Shown here piece by piece: positions 57,957 to 64,000 of a DNA stretch of 64,000 nucleotides (the stretch's first letter is position 1; each line of letters begins with the position of its first letter). The notes under the pieces are model-generated. The model saw only the letters and a program-made list of their open reading frames with translations. It ran no database searches and was not told the origin of the DNA. Source of the DNA: Pelomyxa schiedti (lineage: Eukaryota > Evosea > Pelobiontida > Pelomyxidae); NCBI GenBank assembly GCA_020536535.1, contig JAHLWZ010000179.1, positions 9,954-73,953 of the forward strand, given 5' to 3'. The translations under genes were made by a program, and so were the position numbers.

Positions 57957-59060
57957 TTAGTGTTTCTTGGAGGAAGTGGCTGCTGGAGCTTTGGTCGAGG
58001 ATGGGGTCTTTGGGGGTTGTAGGATTGCTGGGGCTTGTGATGGAGAGGGTGAGGGTGGAGGTACAAGCTTGTGGGTAGGGGCGGTAGTGGATGTAGTACT
58101 AGTTGTTACTGGAGCGGGTACAGTCTCCTTGGGGAGAGCTCCTCTGGGCTTCTTTGCCTGTGGTTGAGAAACAGCGTCGGCCTCAGCCTCGCTTTCACTG
58201 GAACCTCCACTTGTGGGATCTTCTCCTTCGCTATCGGGTTCTTCCTCATCCTCAGGCTGTTCACCTTCTTCTTCCTCATCCTTGTGTGGTGTCTCCGGGG
58301 GTTTGGTTGCCTCTTTAGACGCTTCAGCTACGGGCTTTGCTTTTGAGGCTTCTGTAGATTCAGCTGTAGAGCGCGTCAGTACAATACATTACGAAGAAGC
58401 ATCTAACCGGACTCCTTTCCTTTCTTTCCCTTGGAAGATTTCTTGACTTTCTCTTCCGTTGCTTCCGATTTGGAGGCGGAATCACTCTTCCTGGGTCTGC
58501 CGCGCTTCTTTGGCGCCTCAGTGGTGTCAGATGTTGCCGTTTTGGGCTTTGTTGCCTTTTTAGGCTTGGTAACTTTTCTTGGTTTTGTGGAGGGTTTCCT
58601 ACAAAAAAGTAAGCAAGCCTTTACAGGGACAGCCGGCTTTACCTCACTCGCACGCAACCTGGCCTGTTCATTCCAGGAACCCAGTTGACATCATTGTATG
58701 CGCGCCACAAGGATTTGACTGTGGGTCTGTTTTAAGTTAGCAAACACCGAACGAATTAGAAGGGTCATACGATGAGAGGTAAGGAATCTGGGCTTGGACG
58801 GCGGCCACCACAGCTTTGGTGCTGCGGAATCTTGCAAAGGCCTCTTCGAAGACAGTTAAGTCTCCCTGTGTCCAGCATATATCCTCACTACGCTCTCGTC
58901 AAACGAAAAAACACCGAGCACAACATACATTATTTTGAACTTGGGAATCCTAAGAACGGCGGGAGATATTCCGTTCTTTACAGCGTCTACAGATTTTCGT
59001 TAGGTGTTTCCACACATGTTACAGAAAAGAGCATATGTCCAACCGATGTATTCCTTAGCT
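57957..59060 (-). CDS. AT-hook, acidic chromatin-associated protein (possible PWWP-type N-terminus)
   Basis: The C-terminal half is clear: KPRKVTKPKKATKPK, an AT-hook APKKRGRPRKSDSAS that should bind AT-rich minor groove, basic KKSSKGKKGKESG, then acidic HKDEEEEGEQPEDEEEPDSE and a Pro/Thr-rich tail ending at 57957. Upstream exons read DICWTQGDLTVFEEAFARFR and PTVKSLWRAYNDVNWVPGMN. They look folded and could end a PWWP-like domain, but I cannot show the signature. The 5' exons and start near 59060 are approximate. Confidence 0.55.
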
Positions 59061-59413
59061 GATTTTCGATACTCGGCGTAACTGTGCTTGATCGTCTTAT
59101 ACTCGTGTTTCTTTACCAACAGTCAGAGCACGATACGTACGCAATGGAAGGGGAAAAAAAAACTAGACGTACAATAGACACGACGGCGCTTTGTGCAACT
59201 TTCTGGTTTTGGGCGTTCATGGCATCGATGGCCTTTTGCGTCATTTTGGTTGTTGTCGTCATCCCGCAGACACGGCTTTCTATCTCTACCGGGAAGAGTT
59301 TCTTTTCTTTTTAATTTTTTCCCATTTAGGATTTCTTAGGGCCACTCTGGTTAATTGCATGCCCTCACAATTGCACGAAAAGGAAAATAACAACAAAAAA
59401 GCGAGATCTGTAG

Positions 59414-61902
59414 ATGTCTACCCCGTCGCGACGCAGCCGGTCAAAATGGGACGTACCGGCGACTGCGCCGTCCACTGTGAACAACGCCTCTGCAACAACG
59501 ACTACGAGATCCGCCGCAGATCTCGCTCCGGACACAAACACAAGCAAAACGCCGTCAGCGGCATCTGTGAGCACAACAAACACCACAACTGCAACTGTTG
59601 GCAGTAACGACGGCGCAGATCCGAGTGCGACGTTGGCCTCGCCCGATGTCGTGGCGGCGCTAACGGCTGCAGTGGCACATGCCGCCTCTCTGGCAAAGGG
59701 GGTGCCTCCTGCGGGTATTTGTCGCCCCCCAATTGTGGCACAACCCACGTGTTTCTAACTTGTTTATACGATATTTTCTCTCGCCCTCTTCCATGTAGAG
59801 TCAAATACAACGCAAGTTGCACTCACTGCTGCAGCCGCTGCAGATAGAATAAATAAACTCCTCTCTGACAAGGGATTAGTGAAGAAGCAGGTAGCCAGAA
59901 ACAAACCTGTTTTTTTTTTTTTCCCCTTTTCTTCCTTCCACCACCCAACACTTAGGTTGATGGATATTCAAAAGATATCATCATAAACGATTGCAAACCA
60001 GAGGTCAGGTATATTCTCACAAAGGGAACTACACATGAGCAGGTTTTCCAGCATTACTTCATCCCACCCCAATAACTGGTCTAGTTGTACCGTGATACAG
60101 GTGCGTCTGTTATTACCAGAGGAAAGTTTCGCAATCAGCCATCCACCCTTGCGTCACTGTCTGAACCTGACCCCCCTCTTTACCTTCATGTGAGTGGAGA
60201 AACCCAGGAAGTCATCGAAAAGGTGCCTACCCTTGTGCAACACTACATACTTTCTTACGTGCACAGGCATCAGCCCAAATTGAGTCTATCATGAGCACAG
60301 GCACGATAGCTGGACTCGTTGCCAAAGTATATTTGGGGATTGAGAATCCCGACAAAGATTTTGGTGTAGTTCCTCGCATTCTTGGCCCTAAGGTTATCAA
60401 TGAATATGCCCCCACTTTCTCACTCAGGTGTAGGGATCCTATGTAAAACATATCACTACTGAAACGAGGGCCAAAGTTCAACTTCATGGACAAGGTTCAG
60501 GGTTTGTTGAACCAGGGTCCAATCAAGGTTTTTGTTTGCCACCCATGATTTTGGATTTACACTAGAAGAGTCACCTGAGCCACTGCACATTTTGATTCAG
60601 GCCCCCACTCAATCCAGTCTCGATTCTGCAAAGGCTCTTGCAGAGAGCTTGGTTGGTCATGTACGAGATGAACATAAGAGTTATTTGTGTGTTGTGAGTG
60701 CGTCTAGTTAGCACTCACTTTTCAAAAGGGATAACAAACTGAAATCACCTGTGCCCTCACCAGTCCCTGGGGCGATGTATGAGCTTATCTCTAGTAATAA
60801 CCTAACAATATTATTTTAGGGGGTATCCAATGATGCCAGGATATTACCCATATCCGGTACAGTTCCCTTCATCTCTAGCTCTTGTCTAACATTACCACCC
60901 TTTTCTCCTTGTTTAGGGTGGATCTTTTTATCCATATCAGGTTTTTTTTGCTTCTAAGCTTGGGTTTGTGTCTTACTGCAACAGCAACCCTATGGAGTGT
61001 ACCCTGGTGGATACCCCCCATATGGAGCCTACCTCCCTCCTGGACAAACACCCATGCCAACACAACCCCCAACAAATCCTTATCTGGGATACTACACACA
61101 AAATACCACACCCGCAACATCTACCTCCAGTACAACCCCGCAGCCATTACAACCCCAGCAAGATGCCACCGAACAATCACATAGTGCAACCAGTAATTCA
61201 CAGAATCCACCCGCATCTTCTGAAGAAGAAGAACAATTGCCAACAAAACGAAGATTTCAAGAAAAGGAATCAGACACTAAAACTTCGGTATTACAGGTGA
61301 GTTGCAAGAAAAACCTGCTAAGGAATTTCTATCCTAGGTGCCAGGACCACAACTGCCCCCAGACGGTGTACCTATAGAAATGTACCCCCAACCAGAGGCT
61401 GAGCGCCCCAAGTCTCCTGGTAACGCAACGGACCCTCTTTTTCTTATAATAGCTTAATATTAATTGAATTAAGGAACCCATATGCACGGTGTTTTATAAA
61501 TGTGTCTGTGTGATTGTTTATGTGTTAAGTGAGCAGGTTGTACAATGAGGCGGAACAACAAAACAACTCCCTTATCCCTAATTTTTGCTAACATCCAAAA
61601 AACAAAAACCAAAAAAAATACCATCTAATGCTCCTTCTCCTCTCCCCTCTCATCTGCTTCCCTCTTACTCATTTCCTCATCATCTTACTGTTGCAGAATC
61701 TAAGAAGTCTAAGGTGAAGTACGACAAAGCCCCCAGCCAGACAAGTACTGGGGGAGGCACTTCCCACCCCAATCACTCTCACAGCAGCCCAGGTTCTTCC
61801 CCCTCCACAGTTCCTCCACCATCCGGCCGGGCTTTCTGGGCGGTTTCCGCCGACCAAGCCTCCAACAACGGTACTCCCTCCTCGACCAACCTACACTCCT
61901 AA
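59414..61902 (+). CDS. KHDC4 (BLOM7/RIK-type) KH-domain splicing-associated protein
   Basis: Animal KHDC4/BLOM7 is a spliceosome-associated RNA-binding protein, and plant RIK is related. Start MSTPSRRSRSKWDVPATAPS has the family's RSKWD near the N-terminus. Then AAADRINKLLSDKGLVKKQ, first KH-like block YSKDIIINDCKPEVRYILTK and GASVITRGKF...PPLYLHVSGETQEVIEK, second block VYLGIENPDKDFGVVPRILG and GSYVKHITTETRAKVQLHGQ plus GSGFVEPGSNQ, LESLVGHVRDEHKSYL-like helix, a Pro/Tyr/Gln-rich region (GAYLPPGQTPMPTQPP) and KRRFQEKESD (compare KRRFTEE in KHDC4). The order matches the animal protein throughout. The final exon to 61902 is uncertain. Gene density and short introns are as elsewhere. Confidence 0.88.
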
Positions 61903-62075
61903 CAGTATTGCACTAGTTTTTGCTCCTAACACCGCCGACCAACCCGCGAAACAACCAAAACCCCAGCTCCCTTGAACAGAGAATAAAACAATTTAAAATT
62001 CTGTTGTCCCTTTATCTTAACACTTTACTGGTGATCCACGCCTTCTTGGTGAGTCGGTGAAGCAAGTGGCAAACT

Positions 62076-63546
62076 TCATACAATGTACTTCATTACGTCT
62101 GTAAGGGTCACAACCCTAATGGGTGTGTCTGTGGTTCCGCGAGTGACATATACTCGGTGCACTTTCGAGGTGACCATTCGTGCAAGTGCTTCGGCCAGGG
62201 TGTCTTGTTCCGTTACTGTTACTACGCGTGTGCCCTCCCCGTGCTTTTTAGGGATTGTGTTAGAATCAAGGATGACCGCGATGTCAGGGAGAAACCTGAT
62301 GAAGTTCAGCCAGGAATTCCATTATGTTGAGCATAAGCATTCCTCGAGTAGGATTCTTCACGAAAAACTGCAAGGTGATAAGCACAAAGATGCTTTTCAG
62401 AGGTATAGTGATTGCTTTTCGGAGGTATATGGTACTTTCAAATCCCTGCTGCTAGTGTTTGCCTGAAGGTGCCCTGCTGAATCAACTACGGCAACGCCAC
62501 TAATATGCTTGTTGTCCATTAATCTAAGGTGGGTGCCAGTTATTCCAGCCAAAGAAGACATAAGGGAATACCGGAAAGTGTCAATGGCTGTAGTTTCTGG
62601 TGTTACTGCCAAAACCGGTGCCTGTCCTATCGTGAGAGCACCTAACTACAGAGGTAAATAATTTGGTAGATGTTTATATTAATTTGTTAACAGGACTGTT
62701 CGCCTTGTGCTGGTACATACCGGAAATGAGGTCTCTCCATGAAGTTCTTTTGTCTAAAGAAAACGTTAAATTCTATCAAACAACAGTTTGGTGTCTACAT
62801 GATCAACCAAAAACCTATTGATCGCCGACTGGGATATAATACTTCTAACTTTTCCGGTAGCATCAAGAATAGGAACTCTTTTTACTCCTGGAACCGTCAC
62901 ATTTGATGAGTGCGGGTGGACAGAGAAAAAGGAACAGCCTTACCTAGAGCAAGAATTCTACAAACATCAGCTAAGGAAGAAGTTTCATTCACTGATCTGA
63001 AAACATTCCTTCGAGATAAATCTGCAAGGGGAATTGATTAACAACTCGGGAAATTGGTGGCTTATTGATATACACAACGGACGAACATTTGACATTGACG
63101 CCATCAACAAAGTTCTTGAACACGGATGCGCCTGGGTTGGTGATGTCTAGTACCCTGGTAGCAGCCAACGTGTCGTTGGGGTCCTGCTGCTCGTCATAGA
63201 GGTAGACCGTGAATGACACCAGGTCTCTTAGGTCCAGGAACCCTGTATATTTGCCAGTTTCTACGTCAAGCACGGGCGCAGATAGAATGTCATTGTCCAG
63301 GAGTTTCTGTTTTGTTTCTGGAACGTAAGCTCCAACACATAATACATTCATATTTCAATGTTGTGTCTTTTGATTGTGTAGTATTTGTTATGACTCAAAG
63401 AACACAAAACGAGAACGGCCGAGGAGCACCTGAAATGCAGCAGCAGGTGTCTCAGTGCTATTAATTTCAATCACGGGTGATGTCGCGTTTAGTGCGGCGA
63501 TGACACCAACGTTGGTGCTTTGCAACAACCTCTTGATAAGGCTCAT
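62076..63546 (-). CDS. four-CBS-domain protein, AMPK-gamma/SNF4-like
   Basis: Adenine-nucleotide sensor family. Start MSLIKRLLQSTNVGVIAALN, then VIEINSTETPAAAFQKLLDN and ILSAPVLDVETGKYTGFLDL (CBS1), RVLDITNPGASVFKNF (CBS2), FRYSLMSSLAGITGTHLRLM and ISGVAVVDSAGHLQANTSSR (CBS3), and LARMVTSKVHRVYVTRGTTD with VVTLTDVMKYIV (CBS4), ending at 62076. The paired-CBS layout and the VHRVYV...LTDVMKYIV ending are typical of AMPK gamma, but relatives of gamma not tied to AMPK exist. About eight exons. First junction: donor after AAFQ and acceptor before KLLDN, phase 0. Confidence 0.8.
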
Positions 63547-63732
63547 AGATCTACCCACGTATAATGTCGCTGTTTGTCGTTGTTACGGTACCTCGGTAGT
63601 GGGACTATGGCTATTTGGCGTTTGCTTTTCGATTTTTTCTTTTCTCACGGATTTTTTTTCGTTAATCGCCAACTGCGAAGGAAATTGTGTCTCTAGCCCA
63701 GAGAGCCTCAGCGAGTGGGCAAACAAAAGTAC

Positions 63733-64000
63733 TCAGTTGTAAAAGGAGAGCGCACTTAGGAGTTGATGAACGCGAGGGCCTAGTGTGGGATTAGTGACAA
63801 GTGAGAGGGGTGTGGGGCTGCACACATTTAGGGCAGGTGAGAAAGGTGGTATGGGTATTGGTATGACTGGGGAGAGTGGGAGGGATGGGGAGGGAGAGAG
63901 ATATTGATGGAGCGTGGGGTGGGAGCGCAGATGTGGAAGTGAGAGTGAGCGCGGGAGCAGTAGAGGGAGAGGGGGTGTCAGAGGAGATGCTAAGGAGGAG
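63733..64000 (-). CDS. partial Pro/Ser/Leu-rich protein, C-terminal end
   Basis: An open minus-strand frame enters from the right edge and ends at a TGA at 63733 (about 89 codons). It reads Pro/Ser/Leu-rich sequence ending SLVTNPTLGPRVHQLLSALS. Another frame is also open for 70 codons, so coding frame and identity are uncertain. The + strand here is strongly purine-rich (63830-64000). Confidence 0.33.
   Translation of the reverse strand, partial: SSLASPLTPPLPLLLPRSLSLPHLRSHPTLHQYLSPSPSLPLSPVIPIPIPPFSPALNVCSPTPLSLVTNPTLGPRVHQLLSALSFYN

Noticed and set aside
63830-64000. Purine-rich stretch as a microsatellite or regulatory repeat
   Set aside because: No fixed repeat unit is visible, and the complement is an open Pro/Ser/Leu-rich frame, so coding low complexity is more likely.
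1-64000. tRNA, rRNA, CRISPR, transposon or integrated-virus genes
   Set aside because: No cloverleaf with an A/B-box pair, rRNA core sequence, regular spaced repeats, transposase, reverse transcriptase or viral structural gene was recognised by eye. A tRNAscan or RepeatMasker run would be decisive.

Overview
The window is nuclear DNA from a compact, intron-rich protist. Genes sit on both strands, often less than 150 bp apart. Almost every gene is cut by short GT-AG introns, mostly 35-65 nt and a few apparently 23-25 nt. Long Gln-, Pro-, Ser- and Thr-rich tracts flank the conserved domains. There is no operon structure, no CRISPR array, and I recognised no rRNA or tRNA gene. BBS2 and a CCHCR1-like centriolar protein imply a flagellate or amoeboflagellate. 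A transmembrane receptor kinase with an MSP-like juxtamembrane domain, a Mei2-like RRM protein and a Cys-rich receptor are compatible with an amoebozoan such as an archamoeba. That placement is inference only. Positions 21535-21634 are 100 Ns (a scaffold gap) flanked by identical 121-bp copies.

Layout. 1-11 kb: partial unknown gene (-), tetraspanin (+), PHO80-like cyclin (-), Mei2-like RNA-binding protein (-), unknown acidic protein (+), Cys-rich type I membrane protein (+), 57-residue CRIB protein (-). 12-20 kb: RING-H2 E3 ligase (+), SWI3/SMARCC remodeller subunit (+), PI3-kinase catalytic protein (-), frame-disrupted kinase-like gene carrying an inverted coding repeat (-). 20-29.7 kb, all minus: CPBP-protease-like membrane protein, gap, WS/DGAT acyltransferase, Nup98 (one apparent homopolymer frameshift), a protein consisting only of the clathrin heavy-chain propeller, and an ARA6-type Rab5. 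30-38.4 kb: BBS2 (-), 43-residue membrane protein (+), RPA1-like protein (-), bacterial-type kynurenine formamidase/cyclase (-), LRRC40 (+). 38.5-45.3 kb: CCHCR1-like (+) and PAN2 (-), convergent. 45.9-57.8 kb, signalling block: EGF/CUB-like receptor kinase (+), RING-TPR E3 (-), CMGC kinase (+), MST/Hippo-like pseudokinase (+). 57.9-64 kb: AT-hook chromatin protein (-), KHDC4 splicing protein (+), CBS-domain AMPK-gamma-like protein (-), partial Pro/Ser-rich gene (-).

The genes are mostly housekeeping genes for cilia, nuclear pore, chromatin, RNA turnover and signalling, with no shared pathway, so neighbourhood says little about function. The most unusual items are a domain-minimal or altered set: clathrin propeller without legs, Nup98 ending at the autocleavage position, a CRIB-only peptide, a PI3-kinase without visible C2 or helical domains, an HRH/DWE pseudokinase, and an 84-bp inverted repeat whose two arms encode the same coiled coil on opposite strands. 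Gene models were built by hand by matching reading frame and intron phase. Where the phases close I am confident to within a few bases; elsewhere the entry says so.
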